A DNA stretch of 58,996 nt from Bacteriovoracaceae bacterium (GTDB lineage Bacteria > Bdellovibrionota > Bacteriovoracia > Bacteriovoracales > Bacteriovoracaceae). This document shows positions 41,888 through 50,730 of this stretch, one piece after another (positions within the stretch are counted from its first letter, which is position 1; every line of letters begins with the position of its first letter). The notes beneath the pieces are model-generated. The model had not been told where the DNA came from. It did no database searches and was given only the letters and a program-made list of their open reading frames with translations. The position numbers and the translations under genes are program-made. The stretch lies in assembly GCA_016786485.1 (NCBI GenBank), contig JAEUWD010000062.1, forward strand, positions 1-58,996. Reading direction: 5' to 3'.

Positions 41888-44386
41888 CTATTGTTCGCCA
41901 ATACTTTCAAGTGCCGGACTGGTGGTTGATTGTTCATCATCAATCACCGATGAATTTTGATCCGTTGTTTCTTGGTTCATATCAGCATTCTCGTCTATCA
42001 CTGTTTCTTCATTGGCATTATCAAATTGCTCTTCACTACCGCCTGATTTTACGCCACCGCTTGAGTTTTGATCGCGGTATTTACGTGATGAAGAAATGTC
42101 ATAAAGCGGACCTTTGTCTTGTTTTTCTAATTTACGATCCAAATCTTCCATTAACTTTGCGTTTGGATCATCGCCCAGTAAAACTTCTTTAATGTCGTTA
42201 GCACGTCGTGAAATTTGTTCACGTGAGTTTTTCGCGGCGGTATCTTCATAAGAAGCTAAGATTTTTGGAGTCAGGAAGAAGAGTAGGTTAACTTTACTGG
42301 TGTTGCGAGACTGTTGCTTAAATAACCAGCCTAAAACCGGAATATCACCTAAGAGTGGGACTTTAGCTACTTGCTCTTCAGTTTTATCGCGCATTAATCC
42401 GCCCATGGCAATGGTATCTTGGTCACGAATCATAACTTCAGTTACTGCACTACGAGTGGTTGTTGCAACCCCGCCGGCAGCGTTACTCGCCCCTCGAGCT
42501 TGAGAAGAGAAGTCATCAATTCTTTGATCGATTTTTAATTTCACGAAACGAGTGACTTTATTAATTTGTGGCGTAATTTTGAGAACTAAAGCAACTTTTT
42601 GTGGATTATAGTTGGTCGTATTTCCCGCCGCACTAGTGGTTGTTTGTGTGGTTGGAACGGTTTCACCGACTTCGAATGAAGCTTCAGTATTATCCATCGC
42701 TAAAATTTGCGGGGTCGCAAGCACGTTGGTTTTACTATTTGAACTTAAAACTTTAATCAGCGCCGACACACTATTCACTTCAACCGTAGTAGTACCTGTA
42801 CCACTCGGAATCGTAACAGTTTGTGTTCCACCAATACCAATCCCTGCAAAAAAACCTGAGATATTGGTAATTTGTCCGGTAATAAGCGAACTTAAATCAG
42901 TGTTTCCACTGCCGCCTCCAAATCCCATTCTTTCGGCTTGGCCTGCACCATAAGCTCCGACATAACTGGTCCCGAGTTCGCGACCTTTAGTTACGTTCGT
43001 TTCAAGAATGAGGCCTTCCACGTAAACCTGTTCCCGTGGAATATCCAGACGACTGATAACATCTTTGAGCGTTAACCAATCAGTTGGAGAAGCAGTAACA
43101 ACGAGAGCATTATTTTGTTTATCTGCTGTGATTTTAACTTCCGAAGTGAAGACATTGTTATCTTCAATCGCGCCGCCACGAGTGAAGCGACTAGCGGCAC
43201 TGCCTGAACCAGTTGAAGCTGCGGCAGTTGCCCCAGTAACAAGCGCCGAAAGTGTTTTTGATAATTCTTCAGCGTCGCCAAAGCTTAAATAGTGAACGTG
43301 TACACGACCACTGGCCTGCGCCACCGCTTTAACATCTAAACGCTTAATTAACTCTCTTAATTGTTTTGCGCCGTCAGCATTAGCAAGTGCAATGATCGAG
43401 TTAGTTCTTGGTTCCGCAATGATTTTACTAATATTTTCCGCAGCGCCAGCAGCAGTTGAAGTGCGGCTTGTTCGGCGCGAAGCTGTGGTTGATTTTTTAA
43501 TAACTAAAGTATCAAGTAGTTTTGAAATCTCTTGCGCCGAAGAGTTAACAACTGGAATGATGTGTAGTGATTCTTCGTGGCCTGGAACATCTAAGAACTT
43601 GATCAACTGAACCATACGGTTAATATTCTGGCCGGTATCAGCGATAATAACTGCGTTAGTTTGTTCAATCTCAATAATTCGACCATAACGAGACATGAAC
43701 GGTCTGAAATTTCGTGTAATTTCTTTTGAACTAATATGTTTTAACGAAATAATTCTCATTGCAAAATTTTCTGTATCTGGTGTGTATGAGCCAGTATAAA
43801 TTTTGGTTGGAGTATAGCGAATATCTCGTGAGTTAATGATTTTATAAAAAGCACCAGATTTTACGAGAGCGTAGCCGGCCATATTAAGTGCCGTTAAATA
43901 AGCTTTCCAAGCATCCCCAACCGTAATCGGAGTAGGGGCAGTGATGGAAACTTTACCTTTAACGTCTTTATCCAAAATCAAATTGATTCCGGTTAGTTTC
44001 TGCATGAATTTGGTAATTTCTAAAATTTCTGAATCTGGAAAGTCAAAGCTCGTGACAACTTCTGGTCCGAAAGCCGTTTCAAAGTTCAGATTTACGTAAT
44101 CCTTCGTAACGACTTTATCTTCAGGCGCTTTTGGTGTGTTACGACCAAAAGTTTCGCTTTCACTTTCATCTTCCGTATCTTCTAAAGCTTCAAGCGCTTC
44201 AGCTTGTTGGTTGATGGCACTTGAGCTATCAGCAGGAGTGGCAGGTTCTTCGACGCTAGCATCTGGCGTGGCGGCTTGTTCTGTTGTTTCTGGCGCAGTG
44301 GTGTTGCGAGAACGATATTTCTTAAACTGTGCTAACCCGGGAAGCGAGACTAGCAACAGCAATAAACAAATAATTTTTTTAATCAT
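41888..44386 (-). CDS. gspD: Type II secretion secretin GspD
   Basis: The 832-residue secretin forms the outer-membrane channel. A signal peptide is followed by a Glu/Ala/Ser-rich linker (about 20-85), N0 (about 95-180), N1-N3 repeats (RIISLKHISSKEI, IIPVVNSSAQEISKLL, VHYLSFGDAEELSKTL) and the secretin domain from about 460, with VYVEGLILETNV, VPLLGDIPVLGWLFKQ and LLFFLTPKIL. The last 110 residues are polar and acidic and may include an S-like domain. N0 is placed after the linker, which is unusual but minor. It follows gspC by 33 bases. Confidence 0.96.
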   Translation of the reverse strand: MIKKIICLLLLLVSLPGLAQFKKYRSRNTTAPETTEQAATPDASVEEPATPADSSSAINQQAEALEALEDTEDESESETFGRNTPKAPEDKVVTKDYVNLNFETAFGPEVVTSFDFPDSEILEITKFMQKLTGINLILDKDVKGKVSITAPTPITVGDAWKAYLTALNMAGYALVKSGAFYKIINSRDIRYTPTKIYTGSYTPDTENFAMRIISLKHISSKEITRNFRPFMSRYGRIIEIEQTNAVIIADTGQNINRMVQLIKFLDVPGHEESLHIIPVVNSSAQEISKLLDTLVIKKSTTASRRTSRTSTAAGAAENISKIIAEPRTNSIIALANADGAKQLRELIKRLDVKAVAQASGRVHVHYLSFGDAEELSKTLSALVTGATAAASTGSGSAASRFTRGGAIEDNNVFTSEVKITADKQNNALVVTASPTDWLTLKDVISRLDIPREQVYVEGLILETNVTKGRELGTSYVGAYGAGQAERMGFGGGSGNTDLSSLITGQITNISGFFAGIGIGGTQTVTIPSGTGTTTVEVNSVSALIKVLSSNSKTNVLATPQILAMDNTEASFEVGETVPTTQTTTSAAGNTTNYNPQKVALVLKITPQINKVTRFVKLKIDQRIDDFSSQARGASNAAGGVATTTRSAVTEVMIRDQDTIAMGGLMRDKTEEQVAKVPLLGDIPVLGWLFKQQSRNTSKVNLLFFLTPKILASYEDTAAKNSREQISRRANDIKEVLLGDDPNAKLMEDLDRKLEKQDKGPLYDISSSRKYRDQNSSGGVKSGGSEEQFDNANEETVIDENADMNQETTDQNSSVIDDEQSTTSPALESIGEQ

Positions 44387-44419
44387 GGAGACCTCATGTC
44401 TTAATTCGAGATGTTTAAG

Positions 44420-45736
44420 TTACTGCGAAAATTTATAATCTAAAGTAACTTTGGTTCCATCTCTTTGCACATCTATTGTTAATTGTTCTAATTCATTAAT
44501 TCTTCCAAACTTGGTCATAACTTCGTTCAGATCAGAAATACTTTTGCCATCGATACCAGTAATAATATCTTCGTTTTGAATGCCGAGATTAGTATAAACA
44601 CTGTCGGGAACAATTTCGGTAATTTTAAAAGCTAAGGTACCGTCTGGATTACGCAGTTGGATGGCCTTAGCTTGCGTCAGAATAGTACTTAAGTCTTTCA
44701 TTTTTTCGCCAATAAATTTTTTGGAAATATCAAAGCTATTGCCTTTATTAGCAACCGTTGTATTTTTACTCTTATTATCTAAATAGGCTTTACTTGCGCT
44801 AGCTGACATAACGTTCATTGGTAATTTCTTTTCCAATAAATCTTTACTGCGTAAATATTCACAATTTCCGTTTTTTAAATTTTTAAGAATAACTTCAAGG
44901 CGTGTGATTTTATCGATTTTCGCGACTTCTTCAATCGTTTCGCCCTCTCGAAAGTTGAGCGTATCTGTTTTTGAACGTAATTGAACCGAAGCAATCGACT
45001 TCACCGAATCTTGTAAGACTACAGTATTAACTAATGTGATAGGGAGAGTTGTTTTTTGAGAAGCTGCTATACACTTGGTTTTTTTATCAATCATTTTCTT
45101 TTTGCCATCTTCATCAGCACGTTTAAGTTCAGAGCGGAAGATATTGGCCGTTTCAATGATTTGAATTTCAGCTGGCGTGTAATCTTTCGTAATAACTGGT
45201 GGTAGAGAAGGCGCTGTATCTTCCAAGCGTGTCTCTTCACCGCTTACAAAAAGTGCGATAGTTTTGCCGGTGCCATAAGAAATGGTCATAATGGCGCAAA
45301 TAAGAAATCCACGATGCCATTTCGTTCGATTTTCAGGGGCGAAAATCAGGTCAGGTATTTTAACCCAATCGATATTCAAACCACCTGATTTGAATTGATT
45401 TGAACCACCGGCAGCAGCTTGTGCTGCGGCCCGATTTTTTAGTAATGTTTTAAGATAATTTTGAATCTCATTCCATACTTCTTTGAATTGCTTATTTTTT
45501 AGCTTTAAAAAAAGCGCTTTAAGAACAGTACTGTGATTAATGTTTGGTTTGGCCGGGAGTTGCACTTTTGTCGCTGTGAGTTCTTCTGGTGCTTCCGTTT
45601 CAGAAAAATCATCCATCGAAATAGCTTGCATACCTTGCGCTTGCGAGTTTTCTTTTTTTGCAGATTTCTTTTTTAGAAAAGTATCGAGTAAACTTTTCAA
45701 CTTCTGCTTGAATATTTCCAGTGATGCTTTGGCCAT
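44420..45736 (-). CDS. gspC: Type II secretion protein GspC with long cytoplasmic N-terminus
   Basis: The 438-residue protein is the linker between inner-membrane platform and secretin. The transmembrane helix is at about 143-164 (GFLICAIMTISYGTGKTIALF). A homology-region-like domain (about 215-290) and a PDZ-like domain (about 350-438; EIVPDSVYTNLGIQNEDIIT, then NELEQLTIDVQRDG) follow. About 140 residues lie ahead of the helix, compared with a few tens in most GspC proteins, and include a Lys-rich coil and an Ala/Gly linker. It heads the operon. Confidence 0.88.
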   Translation of the reverse strand: MAKASLEIFKQKLKSLLDTFLKKKSAKKENSQAQGMQAISMDDFSETEAPEELTATKVQLPAKPNINHSTVLKALFLKLKNKQFKEVWNEIQNYLKTLLKNRAAAQAAAGGSNQFKSGGLNIDWVKIPDLIFAPENRTKWHRGFLICAIMTISYGTGKTIALFVSGEETRLEDTAPSLPPVITKDYTPAEIQIIETANIFRSELKRADEDGKKKMIDKKTKCIAASQKTTLPITLVNTVVLQDSVKSIASVQLRSKTDTLNFREGETIEEVAKIDKITRLEVILKNLKNGNCEYLRSKDLLEKKLPMNVMSASASKAYLDNKSKNTTVANKGNSFDISKKFIGEKMKDLSTILTQAKAIQLRNPDGTLAFKITEIVPDSVYTNLGIQNEDIITGIDGKSISDLNEVMTKFGRINELEQLTIDVQRDGTKVTLDYKFSQ

Positions 45737-45799
45737 TAGTTAATTTTCCTTTAAATTGCGACGGAGCGCAAGAGTAAGTAAATGATTTCTTAGACTTAA

Positions 45800-45805
45800 A
45801 TTATA
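45800..45805 (-). promoter_or_regulatory. Putative -10 box of the gsp operon promoter
   Basis: On the minus strand the sequence is a perfect TATAAT, 64 bases upstream of the gspC ATG, in the divergent region with the acyl-CoA dehydrogenase gene. No good -35 box lies 16-18 bases further up (ATAGCT at 16), so an activator may be needed. Confidence 0.4.
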
Positions 45806-45879
45806 AGTGATTTTTTTAGTCAGCTATTTTTGTTTCATTATTTTGCTCAAAACCTCTAACCAAACGAAATCTACTTAGG

Positions 45880-45885
45880 TATAAT
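45880..45885 (+). promoter_or_regulatory. Putative -10 box of the acyl-CoA dehydrogenase promoter
   Basis: A perfect TATAAT lies 41 bases upstream of the ATG at 45926. At 17-base spacing the -35 region is TAACCA, only 3 of 6. The two divergent -10 boxes (this one and that of gspC) are about 75 bases apart. Confidence 0.4.
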
Positions 45886-45925
45886 TGAGACGCTTGCTAA
45901 GTTTTGCATCAAATTGGAGTTAATT

Positions 45926-47722
45926 ATGACAAAAGCGAATGACCATGAAAAAAAAGAAATTGCCTCAGTAGCGGAAATGATGTTTTTTGGTGAAATAAAT
46001 GAAGCTGATTTATTGCCATTTCCTCATTTTTCACCAGAACAGAAAGAGATGGCAAAAGAAATGACTTCAGCTGTTAAGAAATTTGGTGAAGCCAGTATCG
46101 ATTCCACAAAATTAGATCGTGAATCAAAAATACCTGACGAAATTTTTCAAGAATTAGCAGGGTTAGGATTATTTGGTTTAGCTGTTGGTGAAGAGTATGG
46201 TGGTTTAAATCTGGATACCACACTTTACGCACGCGTTTTTCAAGAAATTGCGGGAATTGATGGTTCGGTAGCAACGATGTTAGGTGCTCACCAGTCGATT
46301 GGTTACAAAGCACTTCTCAATGAAGGGACGGAAGAACAAAAGAAAAAGTGGTTACCACGACTAGCTTCGGGTGAAGTGGTTGCGGCTTTTTGTTTAACGG
46401 AACCAGGTTCAGGCTCGGATGCTTATTCGATCAAAACCAAAGCGACTGATAACAAAGATGGAACTTATACCATCAATGGTCAAAAATTATGGATCACCAA
46501 CGGTGGTAGGGCCGGGTTCTATAGCGTTTTCTGCAAAACGGAACATCCTGGGAAAGATAAAAAAACTGGCAAAGATATTATCGAAGAAAAAATCAGCTGT
46601 TTTATCGTTGAAAAAGATTTTCCTGGAATTTCCTTCGGTGAAAAAGAAGACAAGATGGGAATTCGCGCCAGTGAAACACGCGCAGTTTACTTTGATAAAG
46701 TTAAAGTCCCAGCAACGAACATGTTAGGTGAGCCAGGCAAAGGTTTCAAAATTGCCATGAACGTTTTAAATACGGGGCGTTTATCTATTGGTTCTGGTTG
46801 TGTAGGTGGGATGAAGTCGATTTTTAAAATCGCTGTAGATCATGCTAAAAACCGTAAACAGTTTGGCGATGTCATTGCCAATTATGGAATGATTCAGCAA
46901 AAACTAGCGACGATTGCAGCGCATATTTATGCTTGCGAGTCGATGGCGTATTTTACGACCGGTCAAATTACTCGTGGCATGAAAAACTATTCGATCGAAT
47001 CAGCTATTTGTAAAATTTATTCTTCAGAAAAACTTTGGGAATGCGTTGATCAATGTATGCAAATTGCTGCTGGTAACGGATACATGAAAGAATATCCTTA
47101 CGAGCGATTGATGCGCGATTCAAGAATCAACATGATCTTCGAGGGAACTAACGAAATTTTAAGAATTTATATTGCTCTTTCAGGACTGAAAGGCCCAGGT
47201 GATGAACTGAAAGAATTAGGCCGAGCTGCAGACTTCTCAAATGTTCTTCATAATCCGATTAAGTCACTAGGGGTTTTAACGGATTATGCTTCAAAGAAAA
47301 TTGGAAAAATGGTTTCAACCAAAACCTTAACCAAAGTTCATCCAAAACTAAGTAAGCACGCTGAAAATTTCTCATCGATGTTACATGATTTCTATTTGAA
47401 GGTTGAAAGCACGATTATGAAGTTAGGTAAAAACATCATCGGTAGTGAGTTACCACAACGTCGCTTAGCTAATATGGCGATTGAGCTGTATGTTATGTTG
47501 GCCGTTCTTCTTCGTACGACAGCCATTCTGAATGATGCTTCAGTGAGTGAAGACGATAAAGACTACGTCTTAAAAATGACTGAAGTTATTTGTCGTGATA
47601 ACCGCCAAGAGTTTATGCGCAATTTCAAGCGAATTAGTGCGACTTACGACACACTTATTCCAGAAGTTTCAAAACATGTTTGTAAGCGCGATGGTTATGG
47701 TTTAGACATTATTGATTTTTAA
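45926..47722 (+). CDS. Acyl-CoA dehydrogenase, long/very-long-chain type
   Basis: This FAD enzyme oxidises acyl-CoA to enoyl-CoA in fatty-acid beta-oxidation. Residues of the flavin and substrate site are visible in FCLTEPGSGSDAYSI and LWITNGGRAGFYSVF, and the catalytic Glu is in INMIFEGTNEILRIY. The protein is 598 residues, about 200 longer than short-chain enzymes, with a C-terminal helical extension like VLCAD/ACAD9. I start at ATG 45926, which has GGAG seven bases upstream, instead of a TTG four codons earlier. It is followed 2 bases later by a lipoprotein gene. Confidence 0.93.
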   Translation: MTKANDHEKKEIASVAEMMFFGEINEADLLPFPHFSPEQKEMAKEMTSAVKKFGEASIDSTKLDRESKIPDEIFQELAGLGLFGLAVGEEYGGLNLDTTLYARVFQEIAGIDGSVATMLGAHQSIGYKALLNEGTEEQKKKWLPRLASGEVVAAFCLTEPGSGSDAYSIKTKATDNKDGTYTINGQKLWITNGGRAGFYSVFCKTEHPGKDKKTGKDIIEEKISCFIVEKDFPGISFGEKEDKMGIRASETRAVYFDKVKVPATNMLGEPGKGFKIAMNVLNTGRLSIGSGCVGGMKSIFKIAVDHAKNRKQFGDVIANYGMIQQKLATIAAHIYACESMAYFTTGQITRGMKNYSIESAICKIYSSEKLWECVDQCMQIAAGNGYMKEYPYERLMRDSRINMIFEGTNEILRIYIALSGLKGPGDELKELGRAADFSNVLHNPIKSLGVLTDYASKKIGKMVSTKTLTKVHPKLSKHAENFSSMLHDFYLKVESTIMKLGKNIIGSELPQRRLANMAIELYVMLAVLLRTTAILNDASVSEDDKDYVLKMTEVICRDNRQEFMRNFKRISATYDTLIPEVSKHVCKRDGYGLDIIDF

Positions 47723-47724
47723 TT

Positions 47725-49491
47725 ATGTTTTTTTACAGTTTAATATTCCTTCTGTTCTGGGGATGCTCATCTCCGGAACAAAAGGAAGATTCACAACCAT
47801 CAGTTCAGCTTACCGCTAATTACTATAATTACGGCTTCACCAATAAAAATCTCGAATCTTTAGACTTTTTCAATCGCAGCCGCGAATATGGTCTGGAAGG
47901 CATCGTTGCCGAACGTTTTAACGTGATTGATTTTAATAACGATGGTTATTCCGATTTAGTGATTGTCGATAGTCAGTACGCTCAACCTCAATTTTTTGAA
48001 TATCTTCCTAAACAGAAAAAATTTATAAAAACGGAAGACCTTTTTGAGCAAGCGGTGATTGCTTCATATCTTATTTTTGCAGATTTTAATCACGACAATA
48101 TTCTCGATGTTGTTGTCGGAGTTCTTAATCAACGTTCTGAGCTAAGTAAGTTGCCGGTTAAGATTTTTCAAGGCTCATTTAAAAATGGAAAACTTTCTTT
48201 TGCAGAGGTCAAAAACGCCATTAAATTGGAACCGATGCCAACTACGACGGTGACGGTTTTTGATTATGATTTAGATGGCGAACTCGATCTGTATATCGGT
48301 AATTGGTTTGGGCTCTATCAAGATAAACCGATTCCCATCAAAGATTACTTATTCAAAGGCAATGGCTTTCAATTTAAAGATGTTTCCCATACGTTAGTTG
48401 GTGAAAATGATTTAAAAGATAAAGTTTTTCATCTTAATGCCAAGCCCACTTACAGTGTTTCCACTTGTGATATTGATCGTAATGGTTTTCCAGATATCCT
48501 AACCACCTCGACGAGTCGCTATCCCAATAAACTCTGGATGAATGTCTTTACACTCAAAGAAGGTAATCGTGAATTTGTCGATTACGGTATGAAGAGTTAT
48601 TACTCGGCGGATGTTGAAGGGCGGATGGACCCACGTGGGGGCGGCCGAAGTTTTTTCTCAGCTTGTGCTGATTATAATAATGACAGCATGATGGATGTTT
48701 ATCTGGGAGAACTTTCATATTCATATGATCCGCTAACGGTAGATAAATCGAGCATTCTCACTGGTACGTCCAAAAATTTTCCGCCGGAATTTCTACGAAC
48801 GGAATACATGAATGATACGGATACCATTAATTGGAATCAAGGGGACAGGCGAGGCATTTGGATCGATCTAAATTTTGATGGTTTGCTCGACTTATTGGTG
48901 GATAACTCAGGTTTTCCTCCTCAGTCGAGATTAGTCTTGTTTGAACAACAACAAAATCACGCTTTTGAAAACGTGGCACCTAAAGCTGGTGTGGATATTT
49001 TAAATCCAACCGGCTCAGTGATATTAGATATTAATCGCGATGGTAAACCTGATATTATTACCGCGCAGTCAAAACTTCGAAATGCGGAAATTAAAAACAC
49101 GATTTACGTTTTTGAAAACCATTATGCTTATGACGGCAAGCGTATTCTGCGCCTATACCCGCGAGGCAAACTTTCAAATTCTTTGGCGATTGGTGCGATG
49201 ATAAATCTGACGACGCTCAGACGTGATGAAGAAGTGACGAAACGTTATTGGGTGGAATATTCACAAGGTGCGCTCCCTTCACAAAATGAAGAGGGCATCT
49301 TTTTTGGTTTAGAAAAAGCCGAAAAAATTCTCTCCCTTAGTGTAACCTGGCCATATTCTAAAACACAAAAAGATCAATCTCCACAGGCGCTTGAGAAAAG
49401 CTATAAATTGAATGTGGATACTAAGTACTATAGCGATTTCACTCTCTGTGAAAATGGACGATTTTATCCTGGCAAACGAGTTTGTGATTAA
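47725..49491 (+). CDS. FG-GAP repeat lipoprotein with ASPIC/UnbV-like C-terminus
   Basis: The 588-residue product has a lipobox in LFWGCSS (Cys14). It holds several calcium-type repeats of DxNxDGxxD form: VIDFNNDGYSDLVIVD, FADFNHDNILDVVVG, FDYDLDGELDLYIG, DIDRNGFPDILTT and DINRDGKPDIITA, as in integrin-like beta-propellers. The C-terminus (AIGAMINLTTLRRDEE, then EGIFFGLEKAEKI and LSVTWPYSKT) fits the UnbV/ASPIC domain. It is probably anchored at the cell surface or in the periplasm. It starts 2 bases after the dehydrogenase but a functional tie is not obvious. The 3' end interlocks with a LysR gene (TTAA). Confidence 0.85.
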   Translation: MFFYSLIFLLFWGCSSPEQKEDSQPSVQLTANYYNYGFTNKNLESLDFFNRSREYGLEGIVAERFNVIDFNNDGYSDLVIVDSQYAQPQFFEYLPKQKKFIKTEDLFEQAVIASYLIFADFNHDNILDVVVGVLNQRSELSKLPVKIFQGSFKNGKLSFAEVKNAIKLEPMPTTTVTVFDYDLDGELDLYIGNWFGLYQDKPIPIKDYLFKGNGFQFKDVSHTLVGENDLKDKVFHLNAKPTYSVSTCDIDRNGFPDILTTSTSRYPNKLWMNVFTLKEGNREFVDYGMKSYYSADVEGRMDPRGGGRSFFSACADYNNDSMMDVYLGELSYSYDPLTVDKSSILTGTSKNFPPEFLRTEYMNDTDTINWNQGDRRGIWIDLNFDGLLDLLVDNSGFPPQSRLVLFEQQQNHAFENVAPKAGVDILNPTGSVILDINRDGKPDIITAQSKLRNAEIKNTIYVFENHYAYDGKRILRLYPRGKLSNSLAIGAMINLTTLRRDEEVTKRYWVEYSQGALPSQNEEGIFFGLEKAEKILSLSVTWPYSKTQKDQSPQALEKSYKLNVDTKYYSDFTLCENGRFYPGKRVCD

Positions 49492-50303
49492 CAGTATTTC
49501 TTAATAGTCTTGATCATTTTATCAATATGCTCTGGCATCGTTTGATAATTCAAGGTTGATAAATAGATACAAGGGTCGGTTAACGTTTTTAATGCATATT
49601 TCTTATAGGTGTGATTTTTTTGCACGATATGTTCCGGTACTACGGCAATTCCCACTTTTTCTTCAACCAACTTGGTAATCGCCGTCATCGAATTCACTTG
49701 AATGATTTTCGATGAGGTATTTTTCTGCAACTTGAGTAGCCAATCATCTTCATTGTAAACAATCCAGGGATAATTTTCTAATTGCTTAAGTTCGATATTT
49801 TCTGGCCCGATAAGAACTAAATTTTCATCCAAGATTTTGAGTGATGTTACCAACTCACTTTGCACGTTTTCCGTACTGATAATTAACTCGTAACTTCCTT
49901 CAATCAGTTCGCGTTTCAAATCCGCGGGATACGCCGTTTCAATCTGCAGATTATTATAGTTCATTGATAAATCACGAATAATATGAATAAACCAATTTTC
50001 CAATAATCCGTGGAGAATACCAATTCGTAGTGGTTTTTCAGCTGCGTTCATTAAAAATGACTTGGCCTTATTTTCAAAGAAGTTGAGGGCGTGATGCAAC
50101 TCTTCACCTTTGGTGGTTAAAATAACTTTTTTCGATGAACGAATAATGAGTTGTTGGCCGAGGGAGTTTTCTAATAATTTAATCTGACGGCTGACCGCTG
50201 ATTGAGCAATTTTAAGTTCTTTTGCGGCCTTCGAAAAATTGAGATATTCGGCGGTAACTTGAAAAGCCTTTAAGTATCGGTAGTCGAGATTAAAACCGGG
50301 CAT
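49488..50303 (-). CDS. LysR family transcriptional regulator
   Basis: The 271-residue regulator has an N-terminal HTH at about 5-62: LKAFQVTAEYLNFSKAAKEL, then IAQSAVSRQIKLLENSLGQQL, which is the LysR signature, followed by a type-2 periplasmic-binding-like effector domain (about 90-270). The co-inducer cannot be read. LysR regulators usually control a neighbouring gene; here the only same-strand neighbour is the HesB-like gene one base upstream, with which it would be co-transcribed. Confidence 0.9.
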   Translation of the reverse strand: MPGFNLDYRYLKAFQVTAEYLNFSKAAKELKIAQSAVSRQIKLLENSLGQQLIIRSSKKVILTTKGEELHHALNFFENKAKSFLMNAAEKPLRIGILHGLLENWFIHIIRDLSMNYNNLQIETAYPADLKRELIEGSYELIISTENVQSELVTSLKILDENLVLIGPENIELKQLENYPWIVYNEDDWLLKLQKNTSSKIIQVNSMTAITKLVEEKVGIAVVPEHIVQKNHTYKKYALKTLTDPCIYLSTLNYQTMPEHIDKMIKTIKKYC

Positions 50304-50304
50304 C

Positions 50305-50679
50305 TTAAAGATCCTTTTTCTCTAAGAAATGAGGAACCATTTCGGTATTTTTGAAGAACTTACCTTGATAATTTTTTTCATCGTCGTTGATAACGTGAAA
50401 GCCTTCCTGATTATTTTTATAATCGGCCTCAAAATTCACAGTTCCTTTTTTGAGATAAAAGGCCGTGAATGGGTCCATGATATATTTCAAACCCTGAAAT
50501 TCGAACACGAGATCGGCTTCACTTTTTTCTGTAAAACCGATTTCATAATCAAAACCGCCGCAACCTTTGCCAGAAACTTGAATGCGAGGAAATTTATTTT
50601 CGAGGGTATAGTCATTTTCCTGCATCAATTTGAGTTGCTGCAGCGCCATTTCACTAAAAACCAGTTCATTGTTAGACAT
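50305..50679 (-). CDS. HesB/IscA-like domain protein lacking the C-terminal CGC motif
   Basis: A-type carriers such as IscA and ErpA deliver iron-sulphur clusters with three conserved Cys. This 124-residue protein keeps the fold: LVFSEMALQQLKLM, then IQVSGKGCGGFDYEIGF with one Cys (about residue 40), and EFQGLKYIMDPFTAFYL. Where the family has a C-terminal CxCG motif, it has NDDEKNYQGKFFKN, without Cys. It may bind a different ligand or have lost cluster binding. It leads a two-gene unit with the LysR gene and is divergent from the M61 peptidase. Confidence 0.75.
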   Translation of the reverse strand: MSNNELVFSEMALQQLKLMQENDYTLENKFPRIQVSGKGCGGFDYEIGFTEKSEADLVFEFQGLKYIMDPFTAFYLKKGTVNFEADYKNNQEGFHVINDDEKNYQGKFFKNTEMVPHFLEKKDL

Positions 50680-50730
50680 TATCTGTCCTCACTTTTAAGA
50701 TATAAGTAGGTCTATACCACCAGTAGGAAA

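Noticed and set aside
42612-42953. 113-codon plus-strand frame inside gspD
   Set aside because: Hydrophobic Val/Pro-rich product from the antisense of a Thr/Ala/Gly-rich secretin region, with no ribosome site.
45914-45925. TTG start four codons before the acyl-CoA dehydrogenase ATG
   Set aside because: The GGAG ribosome site overlaps those codons, so it must serve the ATG at 45926.
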